Below are positions 11,169 to 24,300 of a stretch of DNA of 64,000 nucleotides, piece after piece (the first letter of the stretch is position 1; each line of letters begins with the position of its first letter). The notes beneath the pieces were generated by a model. The model searched no databases, was not told the DNA's origin, and saw nothing but the letters and a program-made list of their open reading frames with translations. The DNA comes from Typha latifolia. Taxonomy: Eukaryota; Streptophyta; Magnoliopsida; Poales; Typhaceae. The stretch is from positions 992,001 to 1,056,000 of the forward strand of contig CM034106.1 of assembly GCA_019914945.1 (NCBI GenBank). Reading direction: 5' to 3'. The position numbers were made by a program, and so were the translations under genes.

Positions 11169-13793
11169 ATGGCTCGATTCCTCTCCCAAACCCTAATCCG
11201 CGACTCACAAACCCTAACCCATCTACCCTCTGCCGCCGTGCTAGTTGGCCGCCGCGGCCGCTCGAGCCGCCCGGAGAAGGTGGAGCTCATCGAGGTGGAG
11301 GTGGAGGCGGAGTCGCCGGAGGTGGAGGTCCTTGGGATGCGCCGCCTCGAGGACGCCATCCACGGGATCATCGTGCGGCGATCGGCCCCCGATTGGCTCC
11401 CCTTCGTCCCCGGCGCATCGTACTGGGTCCCGCCGCCGCTGCGGCGGGGAGGGAGGCCCCTCGGTGTGGTCGAGCTCGTTGGCCAGATCGCGAATTCGAT
11501 GACGGAGGAGGAGTCGCTCTCTTTCAGCTCAACGCGGGGATGGCCATCGGCGGCGTACTTCGTGGAAGGTGAGTGAGATCTGTGGTACTGGATTCATTTT
11601 GGGTAGTTTGGATTGTGATTAGGGTCTCCGAGATCTCGGATCTGGTGTTTTTGAGAGAAATTTTGTTTTTGCGTATAATTAAGCTATCAAAATTAAGATT
11701 TTATGTGATTCCGTTAGCCCTTTTTAGGAAGAAAATGCTGTGAGTTAATTCCCGTCAGTTATAAATAGATTGTGTGTTTCTTTTCCTTTAAATCCTGAAT
11801 TTGGCCAATGGATTCTTGCAAGTACGATGGATTGCACGATTAGGCTTTTATCTTAAGATGCTGGATGCGCCTGTTAGGAATTGAATCTCATAAGTAGAAG
11901 CTTGAGGTTTTGAGTATCTTCTTGCAGTGAATACATTTGCCTGAAGATCTATTACAATATGTTCGTGCAAGTTATTTCTTTGGTAGGTTGATCCACTTAT
12001 GCAAGTTATTTCAGATATGTTTAATTTCTTAGACAATTGAATTTTTTTGCTTAGTATCCTGCTAAGATACAGTTCATGTTTGTATCCGTTTAAAATCTGG
12101 TTGAAGCCGATCTGTATTTATATCCATTTAAGATCCGGTTTGTACCCGAAGATTATCTTTTTCTGTTTAATTAGGATATGATTTTAAATTTTACTATTTG
12201 TCCAATATTCGTATCCGAAGCAAAAATATGGATCAAAATATGAGTTGAGTACTATTGACCCTATTTTATCTCTAGACTTGTGTCTGTGTAGGATCTTACT
12301 CCAAGGAGCTGTTGTTAAGTGGTCCGAACCCCCACAAACAGGGGCATGGGGCAAGCCTTAACCGGCAGACCAAGTGAAGCTCTTTTCTGATACATGCCAA
12401 TTAAAGATACTATATACCTCTGATGGAGATTAATGGTACTTGGCGTACAGACTAGATCAAATATGCCTTAAGTAGTTCAGTTTTGTTTGTCGTTGCTGTT
12501 AGATGGTCTGTACTGGCAATATACTGTCTGACATTTGGTTGCTGGTTGGTGGAATGGATGGTTATTTGTCTTCAGTGAATGCTTAAACTATAGAAGATTA
12601 AATTTGGAAGTGGGGGAGTTGGGGGAGAAATGAAAAGAATAGAAGAGATTGGGGGGCTCGCTCGTGGTTCAATCCAACCCTGATTTGGCAAAGAAGAAAA
12701 GGAAAAGGAATCTGTGGAAAACCTTATCTATATGCAATTTTTAAAAATAACAAAATTGCACCAGGAAATCTTTGCATATTAGGAAATCCTAGAGCTTAAT
12801 GCCCAACAGAAGGAGAAAAAGAGGAAAGGGGCTATTTTGTCATCCATAAGGGGCTGCATGGACACTGGGTAGACCTCCATAGAAGTTCTGTCGTCCTCAT
12901 CTTCTTTCTCTTGTATTTCCTATCATATTGCTGTACATAATTCAGAAATCATAAACAATTTAAACACGTGATATTTATTCAAGGAAAACCACCACATTAG
13001 CAAATGCCTATTATGCGGACTAGTTGTCTTCTAAATCATACAAAACCAGACTTTTTTCTAAAAAATTAAATGTCTCCCGATGCTCTTGAGGCCCAGACGC
13101 TTCCTGGTGCTTATTTGCTTGGTCAGTCAATACAATTAATGCTTCCTCAGTGTTGATCCAGCAGCACGATGAACTGTGCCGATTCATTCTCCAGCTCATC
13201 TGTTTGCTGACCTAAATCAAGATAAGTTTCAAGTTTTCCATCAATTGTACCAGTTGACTAGAATCATTAAATTAAACCTTTTGATTTTGTTGGATGACCC
13301 TCTTGACATCTTGTGGTAATGCAACAAATAGAACTGTCCCTTTTTGTTTGCAGTTGTGTGTGTTTTATCATTCCTTAGTCACAGCTGAAAGTAAATTAGT
13401 CTGAAAGTGGATTGCAAGCCACCATATACCCATTCTAGGATTATGAGGCCTCCTTCCAGGATTCTATCACTGTCTGTTTTGGACTTGTTTCACGCAGAGA
13501 GGAATTTAACAATTTTACTGTGCATATATGTACTCTTTTCTGGTAATTTATGTCTATTGTTCCAAATTTTGCGTGTAGTTACTATCTTTGTAGTTGGAGG
13601 TGGTCACTTCTGTCTCAATTTTTAAGTACAGCTTCAGATTATGAATGGATGGAAAATCAATAAGTTTGCTTCACTTATTTTATGATTCCTTAAAAGAGAA
13701 TGCTTAAGTGATTCAATAACAGGTAGGTTTCCACGTCCAATGAAGAGGAGGGCAAGAAAGCCTGTGACACAAACAGATGATGAAGAAAGCTGA
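11169..13793 (+). CDS. Conserved plant protein of unknown function, probably organelle-targeted
   Basis: Two coding exons, 11169-11568 and 13723-13793, give 156 residues. The join (GAA G / GT AGG) yields ...YFVEG-RFPRPMKRRARKPVTQTDDEES at the C-terminus. The N-terminus MARFLSQTLIRDSQTL is Arg/Ser/Leu-rich without acids in its first ten residues, like a mitochondrial presequence. The middle has LEDAIHGIIVRRSAPDWLPF and PGASYWVPP, which I remember as conserved in a family of uncharacterised plant proteins; I know no domain name or function. Exon 1 is GC-rich and the 2.15-kb intron is AT-rich. A GT-AG intron probably lies in the 3' UTR (donor AAAGG/GTGAGTT at 13816, acceptor TTCGCAG ending 14939), so the transcript would end near 15100. 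Exon 1 read straight into the intron would stop at once, giving 135 residues; the spliced form is preferred because of the conserved basic tail. Confidence 0.8.
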
Positions 13794-14092
13794 CCGGTTC
13801 TTGACCTAACAAAGGGTGAGTTATTTTTGTTTCTCATCAGCAGGAAAAGTTATTATGTTTTCATTTATGTACGAGGATTTGAAGGGTTAAGGGTGTGTTG
13901 TCTCCATTGCTCTACATAATACTCTAGCACACGTGTCGCTAGAATTTGTACATGTGTATACTAAGGTTGTTGGCAGTTATAGCATTGAATTTTAGGGCTG
14001 TATATTGGACTAAGCATGGGAGCTCCTTTGTAAAAGTGGAGCTAAACAGAAGAAAAAGGAAATGTCTCGAGCATTGGGCAGGAAATTTATGG

Positions 14093-14610
14093 AGGTTTGC
14101 CAGTAGCTATTATACCTATAGGCAGCCTTCTCTCCTGCAGACAAAAGGAGGAAGAAGAGATCATTTTGTGATCAACTCACTAGGAGTCCAGATGTGGAGA
14201 GTGCCACGGTTTGCCGGTAGCTATTATAACTATAGGCAGCCTTCTTTCCCACAGACAAAAGGAGAAAGAAGAGATCATTCTATGATCAACTTATAGGGCT
14301 TTGTTTAGTTTAAGCTAAGCTCTGAACTTAATTAGTTAATTTTATTTCTTAATATTGATTTTTTAGGAAGTGAACTTTAAATATAAAAAGGATAAAAAGA
14401 TGTTTGATTTCTGAACTAGGTTAGAGGTACTGAACTAGTTCAAAGAGAGTTCTTGAACTCAAAGCAAACAAGACCTGGGAGTCCAGAGGTGGAGTGCCAC
14501 AGTTTGCTAGTAGCTATTATAACTATAGGCAGCCTTCTCTCCTACAGATGAAAGGAGGAAGAATAGATCATTCTATGATCAACTCACTAGAATTCCAGAG
14601 GTGGACTAGA
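14093..14610 (+). repeat. Three-copy direct repeat, period about 114 bp, interrupted by an insertion
   Basis: Copies start near 14093, 14207 and 14500. Shared blocks include TAGCTATTATA(A/C)CTATAGG, CAGCCTTCT.TCC, AAAGGAG.AAGAA and GATCATT.T.TGATCAAC. Copies 1 and 2 are directly adjacent. Copies 2 and 3 are 293 bp apart, about 179 bp more than one period, because an extra sequence interrupts the unit. Confidence 0.85.
14296..14475. mobile_element. Small MITE-like insertion within the tandem repeat
   Basis: About 180 bp with imperfect terminal inverted repeats: it opens GGGCTTTGTTTAGTTTAAGC and closes with the complement-like GCAAACAAGACCT. It splits the repeat unit exactly where copies 1-2 are continuous (CACTAGGAGTCC). 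The GGGC(T)TTGTTT end resembles hAT-type plant MITEs; the superfamily is inferred. Confidence 0.6.
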
Positions 14611-15099
14611 TGGCAGGGCAACTACCATTAAGTGGCAGTCTGGCCTTCCCGTTGTGCTAGTAGGTATTTTTCTTGCCTAAATGATATGAGCCCGGAAGTT
14701 GGTAACTAATTCTGAAGTATAAAATTTATGCCATTAGCTGTTTATAAATGCTTGTTGTAATTATCCTTTCAGCCAAATTGGAGGGATATATCTATCTATT
14801 GTTGCGCGATCAACATCTATGCATCTGAATATTAGTTTTTGGCAGTCTTTTTTTTGTTTGGCTTTTTCGCTGTTCCAGTTCTGTATACATCTTTGTCAAC
14901 CTATTCTGAATGTTTTAACCCAAATTCTTTAATTCGCAGGCTCTGCTATAATGGAGAATGGAAATATTAAGCCCTCTTGCTCGTGCCGATTGTACATATA
15001 ATATGATGTGGGCAATACCGGTCATTCAACTTCATGCCTCATGCAAAAAATATCCATGTAATTTAATTGAGTTAAAGGCTCTTCCAATGTAATGTCTCT

Positions 15100-16430
15100 G
15101 ATTACTGTCAAATGGATTCACAGATGTACTATAGATGTTTATTCAGCAATACTAGTGACAAAATAGTGGTAACAGAAAACATGTTTACCGCACCAAGAAT
15201 AGCTGCATGTGGCATAAAATTTGTGGGCATTTCCTGTACATCAAATTGTCAAATTTAATAATAGAGACTGGATGACATGCATTTCTAATCTGGCAAGTAT
15301 TTTCAGATGGTCTGTAGTTTGGTTCTTTGTCACCTTCGTGTTAATTTTTTCAAGACCACTTCTTGTCATCAACAGCCAATGTTTTCTTTTTTGTTTATTG
15401 TCTTCTGTAAGTTTTTATGGTGATGTTATAGTCTGTGCGTATTGGGTCTTTATGTAGACTCTACAAAGCCACACGACTCTCGACTCTTCTATGCTTGTAA
15501 TCTCGCCGTGGCCGGCTGTGGGCCCATCAAGACTTTTGTACGTCAGCTTATTCAAACTTCTGTTACGGACTTAAATCTTTTTTTTTTAATTAGTTTACTA
15601 ATTTACACGATGCTTTTATCTTTTATTGTAAAATAAAGTAAGCTTCAAAGTAGAATTAGTGTAGATATTAAAACAGAGAGATGCTTCCGTAAGTTAGAGA
15701 AAACAATCTCTCTTCTTCTTCTTTTTTATATTCTCATTTTTATCTTTGAGTCGTTATCTTTAGATCCCTTTATAAGTAGAGAATTCAAACCTTTTATATA
15801 AAGACAAAATGAAACTTAGCTATTAAGATTCATAAATATATTTTCTAAATATTTAGAAGACTAGAGATAAGAGACTTCCTAAATATCTCCTCTAACTAGA
15901 TGAAATTATAAGTTAGTTTTTAATTTATCTCAAAGTCAACAAAAATAGTTATCATCTATTTGTTTAACAATATTAGTGTCCATCAAATTTAGTTTTGCTA
16001 TGACATCACTTAGGCTTCTAGATATTTTTGACACTAATATTTATTATTTTAGACTTGATATTATGTTTTTAATGTCTCTGAATGTGCATGAATACTTATA
16101 TTTATTATTTTAGACTTAGATAATATGTTTTTAATGTCGTCCAATCTATTTGTAGCTAAGTATAAGATTTGCGAAGAATTTGTTGATATATCTCTTCTTT
16201 TTCCTACCTAATAAATTTTAATGATATACCCACAAAAAAGAAAAGGAAAAAAGGAAAATCTAATTACTACCCGTTCTATTGGGTTCGGGTTGGAACTTGA
16301 ACACCAACCCTGGATCCATAAACAATATCTTATACAGATCCGACCCGCTTCAAGATGCCCAACCTTACGAGCCCTTCTTCGATCCGACTCCCGCGACACC
16401 AAAGAAGCAAGAAAAATACTAGCCTCGGCC
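15100..16430. other. Intergenic region before MED8
   Basis: AT-rich DNA. It contains a tandem duplication at about 16037-16143 and the MED8 promoter and leader on the right. No gene is supported: short open frames near 15221-15636 have no recognisable features. Confidence 0.5.
16037..16143 (+). repeat. Two-copy tandem duplication, period about 61 bp
   Basis: TATTTATTATTTTAGACTT followed by GAT(A)ATTATGTTTTTAATGTC occurs twice, at about 16039-16075 and 16100-16138, with few differences. It lies 290-390 bp upstream of the MED8 start codon. Confidence 0.8.
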
Positions 16431-19400
16431 ATGGACGCGGCCGGAGGCGCGCAGCCGCAACAGGGGAAGCAAACGGCGGCGGCTCTGCTACCCACGTCGG
16501 CGGAAGCGGCCGCGCCGCTGCAGCCGAAAGCTGAGCGGCTGAATGCGGCGGTGCAGCAGCAGCTGAACCTGGAGTCGGTGAAGACCCGCGCCGTCGGGCT
16601 CTTCAAAGCCATATCTCGCATCCTCGAGGACTTCGACGCCTTCTCCCGAACCAATTCCAACCCCAAGTGGTAGTATATTTACCTCTTTGTCCCCCACGAC
16701 GGGGAATCTACTCTAGGGTTTAGATTCTTCTTGTTTGCTGCTCGTGGTCGCCGTCCAAAATTACCTTCTTTGACATTTCTTTTTCTTGAATTTGGCATTT
16801 GAGTTTGCATCTTAACTCTCATGGATTTTAATACTATTGGGTTATCCTCGAGCCCGGTGTTTTGAAATTGTCGGCGGGCTTTATAGGGGATCTGATTGAT
16901 AATTTAGGTCCTTAAAGCCGTTCAAGTCTTGTTGGTCATTTGATGGATTCAAAATGTTGTACGTGAGATTTTTCGCCTAACATGAGCATAATTTGCACGT
17001 GGGGTTATATTATTTGTTAAGTATCGTTTAGGTTTTCAGTGAAGAGATGACTATTTGGAAAAAATTTGATATTACTACTAGTAAATTTCTGCGGCATATG
17101 CTATTACTTAATCATATACCCATCTTTTCATGGCAGGCAGGATGTACTTGGACAGTTTTCGATGGTAAATATGGAACTTTTCAACATCGTGGAGGATATC
17201 AAGAAAGTCTCGAAGGCATTTGTGGTCTATCCTAGAAATGTGAATGCTGAAAATGCCACAAGTATGCTATTATACAATAAAGTCTTTGTTCATGATCAAA
17301 TAAATTGGTGCATGTAGTTCTGAACTTCCAATAGTGAAATATCTGTTGCAAATTTATCCAATACTCAAATTATTTTACTTTCCAAAATGATTATCTTTGT
17401 ACCTTCTTCTATTTATTAAGTATGGGCTAAACGATTAATAATGTAAGTGAGTTGGCACTAGGCTCTCCAATTGCAGGATCTTTATGCACCGAGATGCTCT
17501 CTATCAATTATGGAGTAGTAGTTGAGTAAAACTATGTCACTGTTAGACTGCTTTATGATCATTAATGAATCGGAGGGATATACCATCACAAGAAGTAATA
17601 GGAATAAATAGTTAATTATAGATATCTAAGCCTAACACATTTCAATAGACACATTGTTACGATGGAAGTCCTATGATATGAAATGCTATATTTTTAGCCT
17701 AAAAGCTTTTACTCACTAGTTATCTTAAGGTTAAAGCAGCTCAGTTTTAGTCTGCAATACTAGATTGGAATGTCCTCATTTTCTTTGATGTATGGTTTAT
17801 TCTTTTCCTTCATATCAAGGGCAGTTTATTGTTATCTGTCAATATGTTACTGCTCAAATTTTTTAATCTTCTAGATTGTTTATATTTACTCTGTTCACAT
17901 TATTAGTACTTTAAAGCTTGTGCTCATTCAGATGTTCTTCTTCACTATCTATTTTGCTTAGTATAGTGCTTTAGACTTATTGGCATGATTGTTACAGTAC
18001 TGCCTGTTATGCTATCATCAAAGTTATTACCGGAGATGGAAACAGAGGATAATGCAAGGAGGGAACAATTGTTATATGGAATTACAAGCCTCCCTGTACA
18101 TACGCAAATTGAGAAGTTGAAGGTAACCTATTATTCCATGTAACAATCATTCAATTAGATAGTTATCAGCTTTTGATCTTCAATTAGATAGTTAACATTT
18201 GGAGATATCCAGGCTAGAATTGATATGATTGGAGCTGCTTGTGAAGCTGCTGAGAAAGTGATTGTTGATTGCCGTAAAGCTTATGGATTGGGTTCACGTC
18301 AAGGGCCGACACTTGTTCCCACCCTGGATAAGGCACAAGCTGCGAAAATTCAAGAACAAGAGAATCTACTTAGAGCAGGAGTAAATTTTGGGGAAGGTGT
18401 TGCTTCTCATATTTGCATTGCTTTCTAAAAAACTCAATATAATGATGGAATTTTGTTCTTGTACTTGTGCATTTTGATTTTTGGCTTTTATGTATGCCAT
18501 TTTTTAAGAACAATTGTTATTTCATAACCACCACTATTCTCCAGGCTTACGGATACCCGAAAATCAGAGGCATCCAACCTCTCCTCTTCCTAGCCATTTA
18601 GAGGGTGTGATCTCCTATGGAGATGGTGCACAGAATTTTGGGGACACTTCTGGTAAATTTCTTTATCTTCTTTATGCCAATGAAATGCTTTATTTTAATT
18701 GAATAGCACATGTTGATAGTCCATTATGTGGGATTTTCAATGCTAGGATTATGTTAATTGCTAGGATCTGGTGTTGCTTTTGATATGGATTCATGTTTTC
18801 TTTTTTCTTTTTATAGATATTCATCAAGAAGAACTTTATTGTTGAATGCAGCTTATTGATACTTATCATACTCTTTTGTAGGTGTGTATCCAAAGAATAC
18901 TCCTTCATTTACAGCTAATGGTATTACCAACCAGGGAACTACAATGCAGGTTTTACTTATTAACCATGCAATTAGATTTTGTTTGCGGAAGTTACAGAGA
19001 ACCTAATCTTGATATTTTAAGTATAAAAGGAAAAACATAAATAGTTGCTGCAGATTTTTCTGCTTTTCTTCCTATGCTCCTTTACCTTTAATTGGTTGTT
19101 TCTTAATTAATTGTCTTGCGAAATTGCTTCCTCTCATCATTTGCATCTTCTCATCTTCTCAACTTCCATGGTTTTTTTTTTTTTTAAATTTCATTGATTG
19201 CTTATTTATATTCCTATCCATTATGGTGTTGTTATGTATTATGGCGGTTCAGTTGAACCCTCCAGAAGGACGCAAAAGCCGTGCCAGAACGTAAACCTGA
19301 AAAATATAGGGAGATGTAATGGAGAAAAGCAAGCTGTAAAACTTGCAAAAAACTAATTACTGGTTGCAATTTTGCTAACTTGCCTGCTTTCTTATGCATA

Positions 19401-22400
19401 TTCCTAGTTTACATGCAAGTTTTGTGTCCTCTGTGCAGGTTCCTGGTGGACAGTTAATTGGAAGATCAGCCCCATCACCCTCTGGTATTTCAGGGTCCAC
19501 TTCCTTTGACAATGCATCTACACCTCCAATGCCATATGCTAATTCACCTAGATCTAGCACAAACATAATGAATACTCCATCTCCTCAGCAACAACTACAA
19601 CAGCAACAACAGAGACAAAAGCTGATGCAAGTGCCTCAACATCAGCAGCAACTTCATGCTCAACAACAATTGAGGCCATCTTCAACTCCTGGGGTTTTGG
19701 GACAGGTAAATCAGTACGTTCACAATTTTTAGTTGTTTTGACTCCTTTGTGCTTAGGTTTTTATTGGAGTCTTTTTGTCTTTTTTAGCTATTAGCCTTTT
19801 GTTTGTTTGTATTTTGCATACAGAGAAGACATTGCTTTTGATTGGAAGGCCTAATCTTTATCTAACATATATGGAACAACCCTACAACTTTTCTTACAAA
19901 TTTAGAATTACTATACTTTGAGATGTCAATTCCTGTGAAATTATCATTTGCTTCTGTAGTGATGAAAAAAAGACTCATGCTACTACTACAAATATCATGA
20001 GGTAACTAATGGCATCTTCTAACTTAATATGATGTAGAAAAGTTCTTGATATTTGTGGGTCAGTTCGGTACAAATTGGAGATATATTAAAAACCTAGACC
20101 TTTTTTTGTCCTTCAGTCATCATCAGAGCAGAAAAAGGTCAATTGAAACCGTAGAAGTATTATATAGGGGATTCACTGAGAAGTTGATCCTGGCGAGATT
20201 ATTCTACACATCTGATGGCCAATAAATTCAAATCCTTTGTGGGATTTCCTGATATTTCCTCTGTTTTTCATTTTTTATGTGAGAGAAAGTGAGACCGTAG
20301 AAGTGAGGGTCTTTCTTAGAGTAATACTTGGGCTGAGCTGGATGAATCATTTTGTTTTCTATTCAGCTCTACATTAGTGAGGCAATGAGCGCAAATCCTA
20401 AATCTATACTTTTATGGTTTACATGTTTTTAATACATCAATCTAAATAGTAAAAAATAGCTCAATTATAAATTATCATAATGTAAAATTTGTTTTAACCC
20501 TATTATTATCTTTATTCCTTCTATGTAGACTACAAAAGTACCTAGGGAATTTGATAATTTGATCTAGATTTGTCCAAGTAGTTAGCAACAATGGTCGTGC
20601 CGATGGTGGCATGGCATGGCATGCCCTCGGCACGCCCCTACATGCCACTGAAATGCCTTTATTATAGTTTCAATAAAAAAATTAGGATATTTAAAGATGG
20701 TTTTTTGGTCTTTAGCATGCTAATCTTTGGTTTTGGTGTGAATATATATATATATATATATTAAAATTTATATTATAGTATTTTATCTTTAGATTATTTT
20801 TATAAATGCCCTATTTTATTAAAGAAATAGCAATAGTCAAATATAAATATTATTTAACACACAATATGATTGAATACATTCATTCATTCAAATTAATATT
20901 AATGATTGAATACTTCATAATATAATTAAACACATAATAATATTTAACATATAATATTAATTAATAATAGTTCAATAATTTAAAACAATATCTAGTTATG
21001 TAGAATAATGGGGAGGATCAAAAACTATTTACTGGCACAAAAATAACATGAGAATGTACACTTGGTAATGAAAGATGATTAATTAGTTGGTATCCAGTAA
21101 ATTAAGTATCTAGGCAGAGATCTTAGGAATCTAGGTTGGTCACTTATATATTCCACTTTTTGACAATATCAGGGATCTAATCATAACAATTTAGAAATGC
21201 TTCCTCTTTCTATGTTTTCTTCCTAAGAGGTAGCTTTGTTCCCCTGAGCATACCATGTGGCCAAGTTTTATCATCTAATTCTTTCTTTGTCAAAATTCGG
21301 AGTTTGAATCTTTTGTCCTTTCCATTTTTTGGGATTGTAAAAGGGATCACTTCTGAAACTATTTTGTCATCCAACTTTTCAACCATGAAATGCGTAGTTC
21401 CTATTCGTTGGCTCTAGACCTGGCTAGGCCAGATGTCAGTAGTCTCAGATCCTAAATATACTAAAAGAGTTAGCATGATATGATTTGCATCTTGTTGGCA
21501 GAGCACAATGTCTCAGCTGCATGATCTACAGGGACAAACTCAACAGAAGTTACAACAGGTAATTTTTGAAACTAATCATTCCCTAATGTATGATGCTCAC
21601 ATAGACGGTCCATCTATTCATCATAACATACTTGGTTTTATTCTAGGTCTCTGGACAGCATCAGATTCAGTATTCTCAGCCCCTATCACAACAATTTCAA
21701 AATAGACAGATGCAGAGTGCACATATGCAACAAAGCATGGCACAAAATCAACTCAACCAAGGAAGTCAGCTTCGGAACCATTTAAGCCAGCTTGCTGGAG
21801 CTGGGAACAGTGCTTTGTTTAGTGCTGCCCAGGCATCACCAAACTCTCAGATGGTTATCATTTCTTTTCCTAGTTATTTCTTATTTTTTCCTGGTGTTGT
21901 TCAACTACATTGTCAGTAGTATAATTGTTGATGTTAAGGACTCCATTTTCTAATGCAAGTTAGTTTTCTGATATTCTGCATGACTATAGACTATGAATGC
22001 ATAGAAGAAGTGTAAAATTCAATATGTTCTACTATGTGATCTTTCATCTTTCTATGGTTCCAACACAATTTTCAAGCCTGTTTGTTTTAGTGATGCCCCA
22101 TATAGGGCAACTAATACAGTAGTTAAGCTATTAAAAGTGAACCTTTAATTTTCCAGGAATCGATTCTATCAAAGGTAGAACTATTCTTAAATATATCTCT
22201 GAAAAAATTGTGGAATGTTTGAAGTGGTGGCCTTTTGCAGTGTTCTGTGGTTTCCAAAAGACAATTTTAGACTTTTCGGAGAGCACGTGGGTACAACGAT
22301 GTTGGCTTTATTGTGCAGTTTGGCTGTAGGTCAACCATTTGAAAGTAATAATTATCATTTGATTAAATATCAGGATCCAGCTCCATCACTTCACAAAGCA

Positions 22401-24300
22401 GAAATTGCAGTAAAATAATCTCCTCTCCTGAATATGTAAATAAAGTTGAGTGCAAGACAAATTTATCTTTAAAGACCAACTGTGCAAAAAGACAGTTTCT
22501 CAGTGTTTGTTTGGGATTGCAAGGAGAGAGAATGCTAATCAATATGTTGATGTTTCTCCTTCATAGATACCTTGAATTATTTGTGCTGGTTAGATATCAA
22601 AAACTTGCTAGCTGAGAGGGAGATTGCTACTTGCAACCATGACAGTTGAGATATCAAAACCTTGATATTTTGAAGCTTATTAATGTTGATTTATGTACTT
22701 GAAATAGAAGTTACAAAGATCTTGCTTCAGGAATATATTTGTTTCTTATTTTTGTTCTCTCGCTTTCAGATCACGAACATGTCTGCAACAATGCAATCAC
22801 AATCTCTTTTGCCAAGAATGCAGGTCAGCTTATTCATTGCTCATCTTCTCTCTTAGTTGAACAGTCTATAGATATGAATTTTATTCAAAATATGTTAATT
22901 CTGCACAATCCAGTTACATATATTATCCTTATTTAAGGTTTCTAGTCATCATTAATATCAGAACATGAGTTTAAAAGTAAAGCTAACTTGAGTTAAATAC
23001 ATGCTAGTTACATGAAAGACTTTTCTTGGTTCCAAAGTGTAGAATAACTCATTCTCTCTAAACATTAGAAAGCAGAAAATGGAGATCAAGGATTGCATAA
23101 TAAAAAGGTGGAAGCAGTAAGAACAAATGAAAAAGTGGAACGCATGCTCTTTTTATAAATTGATATCATATTAATTGTGTCAAACTGCAACATCAAAAAC
23201 TGATGGCCAAATATATTGACATTTAGCTGCAATTCAATAAATCAAGCACGTAAATGCTGCTCCTTTTTTGGTTTATTTTTAACTCTTCATGTTGAAACAA
23301 GAGCATCTCTTAAGTCTTAACTACTTGTTTGCTCTGGCACTTATTTCTGTTCCTTTTGAATCAGTTTGGCTTAACTGGCAGCCATCCTCAAAGGAGTCAT
23401 CAGTCCCAAATTTTAAATGATCAAAGTATGTGATTTATCCTTCTTCCTTTAGATGAATTTGTACAGCAGTAGTACTGGGAGGGGGGAAAATTAGTGTTTG
23501 TGATTTGGAAAAAAAAAGTTATGATTTATGAAGCGTGCTTAGCTAGAATGCAAGGAAAGAGTGTTGGATTTATAACATTCACTGCTTTTCTTTATGGAAG
23601 TAGCTGAAGACAACACTAACTTGTATCCTGGAACTGCTATAGCCACAAGATTTGGCTCTTTTCTTTTAAAGTTCAAATTTGATGTTTTACCATTAATTCT
23701 TTAATGCAAATACTATATAACTAGTTGATACAATAGGGCAGTAGTTGAGACTTGAGACAAGGAGTAATCGTCATTTAATTTTCTAATTGTTGGTAAATTA
23801 ACTAAACCCTATGCACTCATGGCAAAGAAAATTATATAGAAAGATTCACTTTTTATGTCTTCTTTTTGTGTAGGATAGAAATCAGGATAACAAGCAGATT
23901 TTTTTACTTTATACCGTTTATTGTGAAAGGTAAAATAATAGTATGGTCCCTTGATACGTTAAGTTCTCTGTTCTATTTTTTTTTTCTGTTCCAATTACTA
24001 TATGGTTGCAGTTCCCAATATGGGTAGATGTTCTTTTCATCCCTTGCCAACTTCCTGATGCTCTTAGTGGGGCTGGCAACTTTGCTTATCTAATTTACTA
24101 ACATGACTTTCTTTCGTAATTTAGTGTTCGGTATGGGAGCCTCAAATTCTGCAAGCTTAGTAGGCATGCAACAACAACAACAAGGTGTGTTTGGAAACAT
24201 GCCGACAAGTGCTCAGAACCTGCAACCTGGTATGGTAGGCCTTCCAAACCAGACACAGAATCCCAACTTCCCACAGCAGAGGCAGCAGAATCAGCAGTAA
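16431..24300 (+). CDS. MED8: Mediator of RNA polymerase II transcription subunit 8
   Basis: Twelve exons: 16431-16669, 17137-17261, 17998-18122, 18213-18396, 18545-18652, 18882-18949, 19439-19705, 21502-21558, 21647-21853, 22770-22823, 23365-23425, 24125-24300. The joined 1671 nt encode 556 residues. MDAAGG at 16431 is taken as the start because MED8 proteins begin close to this point; an in-frame ATG at 16221 would add 70 unconserved residues. The conserved head module region is KPERLN-like (KAERLNAAVQQQLNLESVKTRA), then LFKAISRILEDFDAF, WQDVLGQFSMVNMELFNIVEDIKK, and LLPEMETEDNARREQLL. The C-terminal half is low in complexity, rich in Gln, Ser, Pro and Asn (poly-Gln block in exon 7). MED8 belongs to the Mediator head and, in Arabidopsis, influences flowering, defence and organ size. 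Regulation is not evident from sequence. Intron 7 (19706-21501) is the longest and has repeat debris. Confidence 0.93.
20590..20650. repeat. GC-rich palindromic patch in MED8 intron 7
   Basis: An isolated GC-rich run with CGTGCCGATGG, GGCATGGCATGGCATGCC and CCTCGGCACGCCCC can fold on itself. It lies in otherwise AT-rich intron DNA next to an (AT)n run. Such GCACG/CGTGC-rich palindromes are frequent in dispersed plant repeats; the family is not identified. Confidence 0.5.
20742..20761. repeat. (AT)n microsatellite
   Basis: About ten AT units inside MED8 intron 7. Confidence 0.9.

Larger units (their letters stand above)
13816..14939 (+). other. Probable 3'-UTR intron
   Basis: A strong GTGAGT donor lies 22 bases after the stop codon of the preceding gene, and a pyrimidine-rich TTCGCAG acceptor ends at 14939. 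It contains a three-copy repeat and a MITE-like insert. A stop codon followed by an exon junction less than 50 nt downstream should not trigger nonsense-mediated decay. Confidence 0.5.

Noticed and set aside
16221..16430. In-frame upstream start for MED8
   Set aside because: The extra 70 residues are not typical of MED8, and the GC-rich conserved start MDAAGG begins at 16431.
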